Positions 34,332 through 46,400 of a DNA stretch of 64,000 bases are shown in pieces. A program made the position numbers and the translations under genes. The notes below the pieces were generated by a model that was not told the DNA's origin, made no database searches, and saw nothing but the letters and a program-made list of their open reading frames with translations. Every line of letters begins with the position of its first letter. Position 1 is the first letter of the stretch. Origin of the DNA: Phellopilus nigrolimitatus (Eukaryota; Basidiomycota; Agaricomycetes; Hymenochaetales; Hymenochaetaceae); NCBI GenBank assembly GCA_021029095.1, contig JAJOHG010000010.1, positions 901,742 to 965,741 of the forward strand. The letters are read 5' to 3'.

Positions 34332-36527
34332 TGCCGCAAGTCCAAGTGCTTCATCCGTCCATGGTGTTCAGGGTTCCTGGCAACAGCAAGGGCAGATTGG
34401 TTGTCCACATAGAGTGTGGAGGGCGCATTGAACTCATAGCCAAATTCTGAGAACAAGTTGCGCAACCACATAATCTCCTGACCACCCTGGACAGCAGAGA
34501 TGTATTCCGCTTCAGTGGTGGAGAGCGTCACAATAGTCTGAAGACGACTAGCCCAGCTGATAGCACCAGTTCCCATCTTAACCACCAGGCCGCTTGTAGA
34601 GCGCCTGTCATCCTCATCCCCTCCATGGTCCGCGTCAGTGAATGTAGTGAACAATTCAGACGAGTTCTTGCCAGGCGCATAAGTCAACTTCATGTCTTTG
34701 GTACCCTGAAGGTAACGACACAAGTGCTTTGCAGCCTTCCAGTGAGCAGGACCAGGATTAGAACTGAAGCGCGCAAGAAGTCCAACTGCATATGAGATGT
34801 CAGGACGCGTTGCCACAGCCAGATACATGAGTGCACCAATCAGCTGCCTGTAGGGGACAGTCTTCATGAATGTGATCTCTTCTGGAGTGAGGGGACCCAT
34901 GGACTTGCTGAGACGATGGCCTTCTGGTAAAGGAGTAGAAACCTCGCCGCATCCAGCCATTTCAAAGCGCTCAAGTAAGTCAGTGATGTACTGGCGCTGG
35001 GATAGGGATAGGGATCGTATTGAGCGGTCTCTCTCAATATGGACACCAAGCAGGAAGGAGGTAGGGCCAAGGTCGCGCAGTTTGAAGTGCTTTTCAAGTT
35101 CGCGCTTGACAAACAAGAATTGCTCCTTTGACTTTGCAGCAATGGTCATGTCATCCACATAGACTGGAATGATGATGCGCACATCGTCGTGTCTGTAGAC
35201 CCAAATGCTGTTGTCGCAGCGAACCAGAGAGAAGCCCATGCCCTTCAACACAGAGTCGAGTTTCTTGTGCCATTGGCGCCCAGCTTGCTTAAGACCATAG
35301 ATTGCCTTAGCAAGCTTAAGCACAAAACCGGCGCCATAGTACTCCTCAAACCCCTCTGGCTGGTCCATGTAGACGTCATGATCCAAGTCACCATTGAGAA
35401 ATGTAGTGGAGATGTCAATGCTGAACAACTCCAGGTCCTCAATTGCAGCCAAGGCCAGTATAGCGCGAAGTGCAGCCCACTTGGCAGTAGGAGCAAACAC
35501 TTGTGCAAACTCTAAGCCAGGGCGCTGTGAGTAACCCTTTGCCACCAATCGCGCCTTATGCCTGTCCACTGAGCCATCTGCCTTGCGCTTGAGTTTGAAC
35601 ACCCACCGACAGCCAATGGTCTTGCGACCAGAAGGAAGTCTGACTGGGGTGAAGGTGCCATTCTCAACAAGACTGATAAACTCGTCCATTGCAGCCTGTT
35701 CCCAGAGGGAAGCATCAGGACGTCCCTTGATGTCTCTCCAGTGTACTGGCTCAGGACCATACTGGGTGCGCACCTCCGCAGGGAAGACATGCTCAAAGCA
35801 GTTTGTAGACTTCAACACATGATTGTGTGCGTCCTCAAAACTGATGTAGCAGTCCTCAAGTGCCGCATTTGCCCCAAAGTCCATAAGCCCAGCAAACATA
35901 AGTGCCTCAGCCTGCATCTCATCCTCAGACATGATGTCTAACTCGTCACTGCGCTCAATCACAGGCTCAGGTGTAGGTGCTGCTGCTGCTGCTGGTGCAG
36001 CTGGAGCCCTAGGAATGTGACGACCTGGATAATCTGCAAGTGGATTAATCACTGCATCTTTGTACCCATGCAAAGGACGCGGCTGAGGGCGCCAGGACGT
36101 TGAAGGCCAAGAAGGCGCTTCAGGTGCAGGTGTAGACTCAGGTGCAGGAGTGGGAGCAGGAGGTTCCTTGGGTCGTTTCGCAGGAGGAGGGTGAGCAGAG
36201 GGAGAGAACACAGGAGGGTCAGGAGGGACATCCGATGGAGCTCGCTCGCGCTTTACAGCAGGCCGAGTTGGAGTCACCGGAGGTGGTGCAGGACGAAAAG
36301 GAGGAGTGACTGGAGCTGGTGGGGGATGAGGAGGAGGAGTGGCAGGACGAGGAGGAGGAGCTGGTGGATTAGCAGGGAGAAGAAGTGGCGGAACATCATC
36401 CACATCGCCATCTCCCCCTTGTTCCGGCACAGCTGTAGCCTCTGGAGGAGTTGGAACCCTTAAGTCAACAGGGGATCTGGTATTTCCAGGGAACACGCGC
36501 TCATCAAACTGAGCAGAGTCACTAATT
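34332..36527 (-). pseudogene. copia pol remnant: RT and RNase H
   Basis: About 730 open codons. They include the Pro-rich linker (PPAPPPRPATPPPHPPP), the RT entry motif WRDIKGRPDASLWEQAAMDE, GCRWVFKLK, the catalytic YVDDMTIAAKS, and RNase H FTDADHGGDEDDRRS, TTEAEYISA and YVDNQSALAVARN. The frame then runs into the nested element and ends in foreign codons. At the 5' side it begins in non-homologous DNA. The gag, protease and most of the integrase are missing, so it cannot act alone. Confidence 0.9.
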
Positions 36528-36990
36528 ACGATTACTGAGTTTACAAAGAATCGTTTTTTGTAACTGAGCGTTTTCACCAGCAGTGGCTGTGCAAATGTGG
36601 CAGTGTTCATTACAAAAAGTGTACAAAATTGAGCTCATTCCGAAGTAAGATTGTACACTCGTTCACAGCCACCGCTCGGCTTCTTCCGGTGATGGTCCTC
36701 AGTGATGTTCACTTTTGAATTTCACCCGTAACTTTCTTTCTGCAATGCATCCATCCAAAGTCTTTGCTGTTATGGGTAGGGATATAGTGTTTCTGTCTGA
36801 ATGTCAAAAAAAAAATGAGTTAAGGGGTGCTGTATCAATAAAGATGAAGAGATTTTACTACATTGCCTGTTATTTACGTACTACTTCTATTTTCTTAACT
36901 ATTTTTTCCCCTAAGGAGCACACACTGGCAGGCTAGTAGAACTTCTGCTAATGCACAGAGTTTGGCGGAATGGTTTTCATATTATAAGAA
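36528..36990. other. AT-rich spacer
   Basis: No gene. At 36608-36632 the words ttacaaaaagtgtacaaaat match the core of interspersed repeat A, possibly a small relic of that family. Confidence 0.45.
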
Positions 36991-38900
36991 ACTATACACT
37001 ACAGGAAACATGCAAATGGTCATGAGCACACTGCCCATACTGGAGCCGCACAAAGGCAAGTATGCGTACAGTGCGCCCCAGTGTCCACACCATAGAAATG
37101 TGTGACACCCGGCGGGCCGCGTTTGCAAACGGCTGAGGGCGCTTGTGAGTGACGTCGCGGTCACCACCTGGTGGTGGTGCGGCAGCGAGTACAGCTGCCG
37201 CATCTGTGCGGGTACACCTCATTGACGCTCTTGCGGGGCGGTCGTGTACATCAGCAGCGGACAGTGGGACGTGGACATCGACGGGCCTTTGACCTCGCCG
37301 TACATGTCTGCAAAGCTCAGCAGCGGGCTCGTGCACACACTCCGGGGTGCGCAGTGCGAGCGAGGGGCGGGAGGTGGTATGGTCCCATTTGAGTGTGCAT
37401 CCATGCTTGAATATATATTTGCTCTGGTGGAGCGATTGGTCACATTGATGAGGAATGGGAAGGTGCGTGGAAGGGAGAGCAGACAGCAGTGCGGGTACAG
37501 CTCGGACGGACACGGTCTCACTATATGTGCTCGATCCAGAGGAAGACGAAAACTTTTGCGCGGATGTCAGTGTAGAGGTGCACGCTCTCGAGCGGGTGGC
37601 TGGGGCCGCCGTGCTCGTGCCCATGAAGAGCGCGAGCCTGCAGCAGCGCGGACGGCGGCAGCACGGGCGCGGGAGCGGGCGCCCTCAACGCTCCGTCCAC
37701 GCATGGCGGGGAGGCGCTGCAGGAAGGAGCAGATGGCGGGGTCGTCGAGCGGGAGGTTGCACGAGAAGTGGTGAAAGCTGGTGGGCAGTGGGATGACGAA
37801 GTCGAGGGAGGTGGGATTGGAGAGTGCGGTGAGGACGGTGGCGAGGAGCGCCACGAAGGCATGGAGGACGGGTGCGTAGGGGGTCGAGGCGGAGGGAGAG
37901 GGCGTGGACGTGGGGCGCGAGGTCGGGTCGGGCGCGTCACTGATCGAGTTGCGATGGCTCAGCGGAGGCGGGCTCATCATGCGTGTCCGCCCTCACGCTC
38001 ACCGTCGGCGAGACAGGTCCCAGCGCGAATCCCGACGCAGCCTGCGCGAGTACTCGCGCTCGCGGTCCATGCGTAACCTGTCCCAATTTATTTGCTCCGC
38101 CCTTGCTCCGTGTGGGCGCTCGTCAAACCGTGGATCATAACGACGGCTAGGTGCCGCCGCCTGAGCTTGTGCTTGTGCACGCGGGTGAGCCGCAGGCGCC
38201 GGTGGAGGCGAATCCATCGACAGCGACGAATCTGCTGGCAGCGAATCATCATTAAAGGGCGGGCTCAAGGCCTCAAGATGCTCTCCATATGGGCCACTCG
38301 CCGTCCAGTGCTGGCCCGTCCTGTCACACCAGCGGGACCGACAACAGGCGAGCGCCCACTCACGGAGTGCTGCGGTAAGGTATGTCCTGGGCTGCCTAGT
38401 CTGGATCCAGACACGGCAGAGACGGCGGTGTTCCTATTATGTTCCTTCTTGACGGCTGGTGTGAAAGCGGTTCATACGGATGAGCAGACATTGGCGAAGC
38501 CGGTCCGTGAGACTGCGAGTGTGCATGGCTGAAATTCGATGCGGACGGTGGGAGCCCCATTGATCGGAATCTCTCCTCGGGCGTACGCGCTCACGCTCCC
38601 TGTCCCCGCGCTGTTCTCTTCCCAAGTATCGGATGGTATTGGGATGCCGCCGAAAGGTCGTAGTGAGACGAATACCCGCGTGATGAATGCCGTGAAGGTG
38701 CGCCAGGCTGTCCGGGCCTCGCACTAACACCGTTACCATTCGTCTGCGGAGGTGGCCCGGCAGGAGAATACCCATAGCCAAGGTCACGCGGTTCGGAAGG
38801 TGGACCACGCACTTGACCCGGAGACAGTGGAGATACGGGCGGCGATGGCGCACGGCATGTGATGAATGCGAGAGCAGGCGGGTCGCAAGAAAGCTGAAAG
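36991..38900 (-). pseudogene. Cluster of GC-rich coding scraps, families unidentified
   Basis: At least three pieces on the minus strand. (a) 37567-37980 includes STPYAPVLHAFVALLATVLT and SLDFVIPLPTSFHHFSCNLP. (b) 38000-38268 includes YDPRFDERPHGARAEQINWD and an Arg-rich helix. (c) 38590-38815 includes GYGYSPAGPPPQTNGNG and SQYHPILGKRTARGQG, with an Arg/Glu-rich stretch after it. Pieces b and c read like disordered nuclear-protein exons. Frames do not connect. No family was assigned. Confidence 0.35.
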
Positions 38901-38929
38901 CGTGGCCTGCACGGAGGGAGACGCAGGTA

Positions 38930-39260
38930 AGGAACGCGCCGATCTCGTCCAACGTGAGCGTCCGCATGATGTACAGCTGCCCGTTCTTGATGTAGAGGTT
39001 CTCGGACGTGTCCGTCGTCATCTGTAACTCACCCGCGGCGGATAAGCACTACGCAAGATTTTTTCAAAGGACACAACGTACCCGAACCCGCCACGCTCAA
39101 CATTGGCGTGCCACGTGTTTGTGTCGAACGTCGAGAAGTCGTCGTCCAGGACCGAGCACAGGTTCTGCTCGATCTTCTGCATACCGGTGGCGTCAACGAG
39201 CGGGTCGGCGACGGCGGCGGCGGGCCCGGGGAAGCTGTTGCGCCCCTGCGTGCGAAAGGC
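38930..39260 (-). pseudogene. GH16 glucanase-like fragment
   Basis: Read on the minus strand: DPLVDATGMQKIEQNLCSVL, DDDFSTFDTNTWHANVERGG, an intron-like gap with a GTACGT donor (near 39080), then EMTTDTSENLYIKNGQLYIM and TLTLDEIG. This order (DDFxxFDTxTW, then MTTDxSxNLYIKxGQLYI) is the N-terminal part of the fungal GH16/KRE6-SKN1-like concanavalin fold. The catalytic ExDxxE region is absent, and the next sequence is unrelated. Upstream Ser/Pro-rich codons (39300-39720) may be its disordered N-terminus. Confidence 0.6.
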
Positions 39261-39765
39261 GGAGGGCGGGGCGCGTGCGCGCGGCGGGCGCTCCGCGACG
39301 TCGACCGCGCTCCCAGTTCCGGGGGAGGGCGCGCGCGCGTGCGGCGGCTGCGGGTAGGCGCACGGCGCGCGGGGCGCGGGGGCGCAGCGCTCGGGGGAAG
39401 GCCCGCCGCCGTTTTGCCCGCGCTCACGCTGCTCGTTTTCCTCTGCTTCTGCTTCTGCTTCTGGCTCTGGCTCAGGGTGGGGTTGACGCGGCGCTCCTCG
39501 TCGGCGCCCTCGCTGGCGTACCCCTTCGCGGCCCCGCTGTCGGTGGCATCGCTGGGCGCGTAGAGCGAGGAGTCCTGCGAGGACCAGCTGGCGCGCGCCG
39601 CGGAGTCCGCGAGGAAGCGCAGGCGCGGGGGCGCGAGTTCCCTTGCTTCTTTCTCCTCTATCTCATCGACGACGCCGAAGTCGTGTGCAGAGGGGGGCGA
39701 ACGAGGCGAGCAGCCGTGCAAGGCTTCGGTCGAGGGAGGATTAGGGTTAACTTCACGTGATGCAG

Positions 39766-39829
39766 GTCTCGAAATGGATGACGTAGTGCGTACAGCGCGC
39801 TGTACGCACTACGTCATCCATGTCGAGAC
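39766..39829. repeat. 48-bp perfect palindrome within a 64-bp near-perfect one
   Basis: 39774-39821 is an exact inverted repeat with no spacer (24-bp arms, centre gcgcgc). Eight more bases on each side pair with one mismatch (gtctcgaa / gtcgagac). It can extrude a cruciform. It lies at the boundary between the GH16-like scrap and the next gene relic, so it may mark a rearrangement or a fold-back assembly artefact. Confidence 0.9.
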
Positions 39830-39929
39830 GTGCCGGCGACACCCGATAGCGTCGGAACACCGCGGGGACGTCGATGTCGCACACCGAGGGTCGCTCATCA
39901 CTCGTCTCCCGTCAGTCCCGACTCTCGCA

Positions 39930-40529
39930 TGCAAGATCTCCGTGCCGTCGGCTCGCTGCACTGCGGGAAAAAAAAGCTTCAACTGGTAAGTTTAACTTAT
40001 TCTTCCTGTATATAGAAAAAATGCAAAGACTTACGCATTTCGATCTCGGCTCGACAGACGAGCCGACTGTGACACTAGGCAGGTCGAGGGAGGTTTCGCG
40101 GACGACGCGAAGGGAATCCGACATGGGGATAAACAAGGTGCAAGGTGAGCATACAAAAAAATAAGTTACTATGTATGATTGACAGGTTTGTACCCACGCA
40201 AGACTTGACATCAAAGCACGGGCGCCTCCTCCATCATCGTCTTCCTACCGGCCTGCAATTGCACACGCGGTTCCTCGTACCTTTACATCAACTTCCTCCA
40301 GGTTCGCAGTCCACGCTGGCCCTGAGACGACAGCTCGCGACCCCCAGAGCCTCTCTGGCGCGACTCAAAACCGGGCCCGTCGCGCCTTCACTCTCCCTTG
40401 ACCGCGAGCGCATCTCCGTTCCTTGCCTCGCCCTTGCCCTCACCCTCGCCCTCTCCAATTGACGAGGACGACGACGAGCAGTACGACCCGATGGACGACG
40501 CCCAGGACGAGCTCGAACTCGTCCATTAA
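39930..40529 (+). pseudogene. C-terminal exons of an unidentified acidic-tailed protein
   Basis: One exon reads FDLGSTDEPTVTLGRSREVS and RTTRRESDMGINKVQ (about 40032-40144) and ends at a GTGAGC donor. After an acceptor at about 40184, a Ser/Pro/Ala-rich exon ends with an acidic tail IDEDDDEQYDPMDDAQDELE before LVH and a stop (TAA at about 40527-40529). The family is unknown. Without an N-terminus it is probably another gene-end fragment. Confidence 0.4.
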
Positions 40530-40544
40530 GCAATGCGCGCACGG

Positions 40545-41570
40545 CCAGCTCGCAATCGCTAACGGAGCTTAACAAGGTCGAGCAGAAAGTGATACTACTC
40601 AACGAGATGCTGGACAATGTCGACACGGAGCGCAGAGAACGGTTTGCCAGTGGAGATGTCTATGATGTGCATATTTTTTTTGATCTTTGAGGCATCGGGT
40701 TTGTTTAGTTACTGACGTTGTTGCAGCAAGTGAGCGGTATCTTGTCAGCAGCACAACCAAAAATACAGAAGTGGATATCGGACGCAGAGTCGGGAGACCC
40801 GGAGATGTTGGGTATGTTGTTCATTTTTGGGGCTTTGGAGGCCGAAGTAAACCTCGTCTTCAGATATCTTCTTACAGATGAACGACCAAATCGCTGCCAT
40901 GACCATCGCGCGCATCGTGAACAACCACAACCTGCACATCGCCGTGCTCGCGCTCGCACTGCTCGAGACGCTCGTGCAGCAGTGCGGGTATGCGTTCCAC
41001 CTCCAGATCGCCATCAAGGAGTTCCTCAACGAGCTCGTCCGCCGCTTCCTCGAGCGTCCGCCGCCCTTCCCCGGGCCCGTCATGTCCAAGATCCTTGAGC
41101 TCATATACACCTGGAAGGACACGATATGCTCCGAGAGCAGGTGGAAGGAGGACTTGGGTAACACCCGGGACATGCACCGCCTGCTCACGTTCAAGGGGTA
41201 TAGGCTCAGGGAGCTTCCGCGCACGCAGCCCGCTGTCGCCTCGACGTCTGTACGTTCCTCATATAATCTTTCGCTTCTTATTTTGTGTCGACGCTCATTT
41301 TTTCTTTCTGCATTAGAACTTAAAATCGGCGGAGGAGCTTGAGGAAGAGGATCGAGAAGCACAGGCTGCAAAGCTGCAGGAGCTCATTCGGCGCGGAACG
41401 CCACGAGACCTGGCAGCGTCCGCGCAGCACACCCGCTCGCCCGACATCGGCACCCCGTCCCCCGGCGGTCCGCACCTCAAGGACGACTTCGACTACCGCG
41501 ACGCGGCGCACCAGTGCGCATCCACCTCGCGGAGACCACGCGCTCTGAATTCGAGCTCCGCGCTAAGGCT
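40545..41570 (+). pseudogene. GGA/VHS-GAT adaptor with permuted order: GAT before VHS
   Basis: Adaptors of this family sort cargo between Golgi and endosomes and normally run VHS then GAT. Here a GAT portion comes first: LTELNKVEQKVILLNEMLDN, VDTERRERFASGDVYD, intron 40668-40728, QVSGILSAAQPKIQKWISDA, intron about 40813-40862, then IFLQMNDQI. It passes in the same frame straight into VHS: AAMTIARIVNNHNLHIAVLA, LLETLVQQCGYAFHLQIAIK, ILELIYTWKDTICSESRWKE and DMHRLLTFKGYR. After another intron the post-VHS linker NLKSAEELEEEDREAQAAKL and LIRRGTPRDLAA follows. It then decays. Splice sites are good, so a permuted protein could still be made, but no start codon was found. Confidence 0.75.
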
Positions 41571-42127
41571 GAGTCGGCCTGGCGCGCAAGCGGGGACGTG
41601 ATGCGGGATATGCTGATCGCGATCGAGGAGAGTCTCGGCATGGCACCGGGTGCGTTCGTGCGCACGGCGGTCGCGCAGCTTGCACTCCCACAGGAAGGCG
41701 CAAAGAACGTCGCGACGCTCATGCGCATGTTCCGCTACGAGCGCCCGCCGGCGACCGCAGAGACGGACTCGCGCGGAGTTGTCGCACAAGGACCTCGGGT
41801 TGCTGCTCGTCGTCGGACACTCGCCCGGACTTGAATGCTGGGACGCAGCCGGCGAGTGCTGGGTCTCGTGTGAAGACGCGTCTCTCGGGCAGCTGAACGC
41901 GACAGTCCTCGTTGGCCAGACGCTCGCCAAGTTCACCAACTGGCGTTACGCAGCCGGGCGGCACCGGGTCTTCGTGCACCCAGGTCTCAGTCCACAAGAA
42001 TCAAATGAGGCAGCCCCCGACGTTCTTACGAACCCAGCCTTCCGCTTCTCCCTCGTGCATGCGCTGCGCGCACATTTCCCCGTGCTCGTTTCTCACACGG
42101 ACTTTGAGACGGCCGTGACGGGCGCAT
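41514..42127 (+). pseudogene. 2-oxoglutarate/Fe(II) oxygenase-like (clavaminate synthase-like) C-terminal fragment
   Basis: Two frames in order. AEGTTRSEF-like codons lead to RAKAESAWRASGDVM, LIAIEESLGMAPGAFVRTAV and EGAKNVATLMRMFRYERPP. After a frame change near 41765 come SHKDLGLLLVVGHSPGLECW, VLVGQTLAKFTNWRYAAGRH, RVFVHPG and RFSLVHALRAHFPVLVSHTD, ending FETAVTGA. HKDLG (metal His/Asp) and AAGRHRVFVH (distal His plus the 2OG-binding Arg region) fit the double-stranded beta-helix fold. It is cut at 42127 by the copia element. The family is assigned from motifs only. Confidence 0.6.
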
Positions 42128-42406
42128 TATTGGATATAGTATGATCTTGGACACTTTTATTCCTTTTATTATTTTGCGTACCGGGTGACTTGAACTCCTG
42201 ACTTGTTGTTCTGCGTCACCTGACATGTTGATGTATTACATAATGCTTCCCTTGAAGCGGCAGAGTCCATGGATGGTGCTCTCTATCTTTTGCACTCATC
42301 CATTGGACTCAGGCATGTTTAGTTTCCATAATATATCTATCTTTTGCACTCATCCATTGGACTCAGGTCACTGTCTGTGTTTGTTGTGAGACCACTCCGC
42401 CTCACA
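42128..42406 (+). repeat. 5' LTR of the copia element
   Basis: 279 bp, TATTGGATATAG to CCGCCTCACA. It carries the internal tandem duplication shared with the solo LTR at 51377. The sequence just after it (ggttatgagcc) is where a primer binding site would lie; the tRNA match was not verified. Confidence 0.92.
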
Positions 42407-43406
42407 GGTTATGAGCCTTGCGCTGTAACTTCACAACAACGTTCAGTACATCGTCGACAACATCCTCCTTGATTTTCGTTCAAATCGGAGTTGATCTGGT
42501 CCCTCTGGAAGAGTTTCTGTCAACTGCAAAGTTCTGACTGTTCGGATTGGGCTGTAATCGCAGGGTTGGGTTCTGTGGTGTGTCCGTCGTCTTTGTGTCG
42601 ATTTTCGTGCCGCCATTCGCACTTGCTGGCACTCTACACCCCTCTGCATCGACATCCATCCTTATCCTCCTCTCATCTGCACTCTCTGCTTTTCGTCTCA
42701 TCGCTCGAAATCGGCAGGACCGATCGTGCTGAAACTTCGCACGTCGTCTCCTTACTCTGGTCCCACTCGTCGTACCAACTTGTGGCCGATTCGACTTCGA
42801 ATTGAGGGTGCTGCATCGATTTCGACTTTTGCAGTCTCTATCTGTCTGTTTGTCTGCTCCCTGCATCGTTTCTGCATAGCGGACTCAGTTCTTGCCCGAT
42901 CGCTCTGCGATTTTACACACGTGCTCGCGCTCACGTCGTCTCAGTGTGTGTTGATTTGCGTCTCAATCGCTCCACCCGTTCCCCCTCTGTGTCGCGTTTT
43001 GCGCGGTTTGCCAGCTCTGGTACCTGACAGTTCAGACCCATTTCATTTGATTTGGTTGTTGTTGGATCAGATAGTCTATTGGTTGTGAAGCTCGACTGCA
43101 GGGCCTTAGTTTGCCCTTTGTGACGCTCTTTTGAGTGTTTACTTAAGCCTAGAGCCTCTCTCAACCAGCGGTGCCTGCGGAGTCTTAACAGACTGACAGA
43201 CCAGCACTGTCTTGCGACGATTCTGTGTATACTGCAATCATTTTGGGTGTTTGGAATCTGTTTGGCTGGTATTGACCTGATATCTGCAAATCGCGTAATT
43301 CGGCTTGTACACGTTTTCGGCCATCACGCCCCAACCGCTTGTCCGTTTGATCCCCAACTTCGCACTCCCACTCGCACCACCATCGTCTACCATCGCTCGC
43401 ATCGTC
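42407..43406 (+). other. copia leader region
   Basis: About 1 kb between the 5' LTR and the first in-frame ATG. Pyrimidine-rich with many tctc and cgatt words. No domain-bearing ORF. The frame of gag-pol is open upstream to about 43300 without another ATG, so 43407 is chosen as the start. Confidence 0.6.
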
Positions 43407-46400
43407 ATGTCCGCATCTACCACCTCCGACTCGCAATCGACATTTTCCTTCGCCAAGCTCAATGACAGCAACTATGCGACATGGAAACTCGAAATGCGAG
43501 CTGCTCTCCAAGCCAAGACTCTCTGGCGCATCGCTTCTGGCATTGCGACAAAACCATCAAAGGCAGAGGAGCAGGAGGCATGGGAGGAGAAATCGGAGCA
43601 AGCAGCTGGCTTTATCTACGGAAAACTCGAGCATGGCATGCAGATCCTGGTTCAGGACGATTTGGGTAACCCAGTGGAGATGCTGAAGAAGCTGAAGGAG
43701 CTCAACCAGCAGGACAATGCGGCGTCGCGTTTTATTGCCTATGACGAGTTCTTCAGCATTGCCAAAGCCGAGGACGAGTCACTTACTGCACTCACTGCTC
43801 GCGTTGAGGAGTCGTTGCACAAGCTCAGGAATGCGCGCAGCTCCAAGCTCACCCTTGTCCAGTTTGAGGATGAGCTTGCATCCATGTGTCTTATTCGCGC
43901 CCTCCCAGACGAGTACAAAGCCTTTCGATCTGCCCTCCTTCTCATGCCTACCTTCACCCTTGAGACGGTCAAGAAAGCGTTCTTGCAGGAGCAGAAAGCC
44001 AGTGGCCCTCGCGCTGCAGACTCTGCACTCGCTCTCAAGGCCACTGCTCCACCCTCCAAATCGACTTCATCGTCCTCCTCCTCGTCTCAGCCTCTTGTCT
44101 GCGATTTTTGCGGCATGAAGAACCACCTTGAAGCAACTTGCTACAAGCGTCGTGATGCGATGAAGGAGTTGAAGGACAAGAAGAAGAGAGGAGGCAAGGC
44201 AAAGGCAAATGCGGCGCAGGAGGACACAGAGTCGACTCAGTCTGCTGAGTTTGCTGGCAATGCAAGTACCCATGACTTCACCAATCCCAACTCGCCCCTC
44301 TCTGATGCAGGATCTGACTGGATTGTTGATACAGGCGCCACTTGCCACATGACACCTCATCGTCATTGGTTCAACCAATATACCCCTAATCGCACACCCA
44401 TCTGCCTCGCCAACAACGACGTTATTTACTCAGTTGGAATGGGGACTGTCCGCTTTCAACCAGTGGTCAATGGAAAGAAGGGTCGTCTGCTAGAGTTTGA
44501 GCGTGTTCTTCATGTACCAGATCTCAGAAACAATCTCCTCTCAGTCCTGTATTTAACTCGTGTCAAATCCTACATTGTCACTATCAAGTCTGATCAGATT
44601 CTATTTCGTCGCAACGGCACTCTCCTCTTCACTGCTGCAATCAACACCAACTACGCCGCGTTCCTCAATGGACAAGTTGTGCCCATGACCCAATTCTCTG
44701 GCATGGTTAGCACCTGTCCACTCGACTTAACGCTCTGGCATCGTCGATTCGCGCACTTAAATCATGGGGATGTCAAGAGACTGATTGATCATGACATGGT
44801 TAAGGGGATTATTGTGAAGTCTACGGAGTCGCCTGACCCAATCTGCGAGCCTTGCATTGCAGGCAAGCAGCATAGGTCGAATGTCTCAAGACTTGCATCT
44901 CATCGCTCTACTGGTCTGTTGCAGCTGGTCCACTCTGATGTGCATGGCCCTCTGCCAGTTCAAACTCGGCATGGTTATCGTTACTGGATCACATTCATTG
45001 ATGATTTCAGTCGGCGCTGGGGAGTCATACCCCTTAGAAAGAAAAGCGATGCATTTGACGCTTTCAAGCGCTACAAAGCACATGCAGAAAACCAGCTCAA
45101 CCTGAAGATCAAAGCGACTCGCGACGACAAGGGAGGAGAATACATGCCCAAGGCCTGGGAGCAATTCTGCATTTCTGAAGGGATTCACCGGCAACACACT
45201 GTTTGTGATGAACCCCACCAGAATGGAGTAGCTGAGCGAGCTAATCGCACTTTGGCTGAGGGCATTACCACTATGCTGAACGAAGCACACCTGCCTGCCA
45301 GTTTCTGGTGGGACGCGGTCAATGCTTTTGTTCATGTGCACAATCGCTCTCCAACTTCTGCTGTTCAGGGCAAGACGCCCTATGAGCTGTGGCACAATTC
45401 CAAGCCGGATGTGTCGCATTTTCGAGTATTTGGCTGCACCTCCTATGTGCATGTCAAGAAAGATATGCGCAAACAGCTCCAGTCACACACGCAGAAATGC
45501 TCTTTTATTGGTTACCCTGAGAACTACAAAGGCTGGATATTCTGGAACTCCATAACGCGCAAAGAGGTCATTAGTGACTCTGCTCAGTTTGATGAGCGCG
45601 TGTTCCCTGGAAATACCAGGTCCCCTGTCGACTTAAGGGTTCCAACTCCTCCAGAGGCTACAGCTGTGCCGGAACAAGGGGGAGATGGCGATGTGGATGA
45701 TGTTCCGCCACTTCCTTTGCCTGCTAATCCACCAGCTCCTCCTCCTCCTCGTCCTGACACTCCTCCTCCTCGTCCTCCACCAGCTCCAGTTACTCCTCCC
45801 TTTCGTCCTGCACCACCTCCGGTGACTCCAACTCGGCCTGCTGTAAAGCGCGAGCGAGCACCATCTGATGTCCCTCCTGACCCTCCTGTGTCTTCTCCTT
45901 CTGCTCACCCTCCTCCTGCAAAACGACCTAAGGAACCTCCCACTCCTGCACCTGAGTCTACTCCTGCACCTGAAGCGCCTTCTTGGCCTTCAACGTCTTG
46001 GCACCCTCAGCCGCGTCCCTTGCATGGGTACAGAGATGCAGTGATTAATCCACTTGCAGATTATCCAGGTCGTCGCATTCCTAGGGCTCCAGCTGCACCA
46101 GCACCAGCAGCAGCACCTACACCTGAGCCTGTGATTGAGCGCAGTGACGAGTTAGACATCATGTCTGAGGATGAGATGCAGGCTGAGGCACTTATGTTTG
46201 CTGGGCTTATGGACTTTGGGGCAAATGCGGCACTTGAGGACTGCTACATCAGTTTTGAGGACGCACACAATCATGTGTTGAAGTCTACAAACTGCTTTGA
46301 GCATGTCTTCCCTGCGGAGGTGCGCACCCAGTATGGTCCTGAGCCAGTACACTGGAGAGACATCAAGGGACGTCCTGATGCTTCCCTCTGGGAACAGGCT

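Larger units (their letters stand above)
33110..36527 (-). mobile_element. 5'-truncated Ty1/copia element with nested insertion
   Basis: Minus-strand copy of the 3' half of the copia element at 42128-48156. It keeps the C-terminal part of the integrase region, RT, RNase H, the polypurine tract and one LTR (33110-33237), which carries a large internal deletion (128 bp against 225-279). Homology stops abruptly at about 36527, at the codons VISDSAQ, and joins unrelated DNA. The RNase H motif is TTEAEY, the canonical form, where the full-length copy has TTEVEY. It is split near its 3' end by the hAT-like element at 33408-34323. Confidence 0.92.

Noticed and set aside
39736..39750. ttagggtta as telomeric repeat
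   Set aside because: A single unit only; no array.
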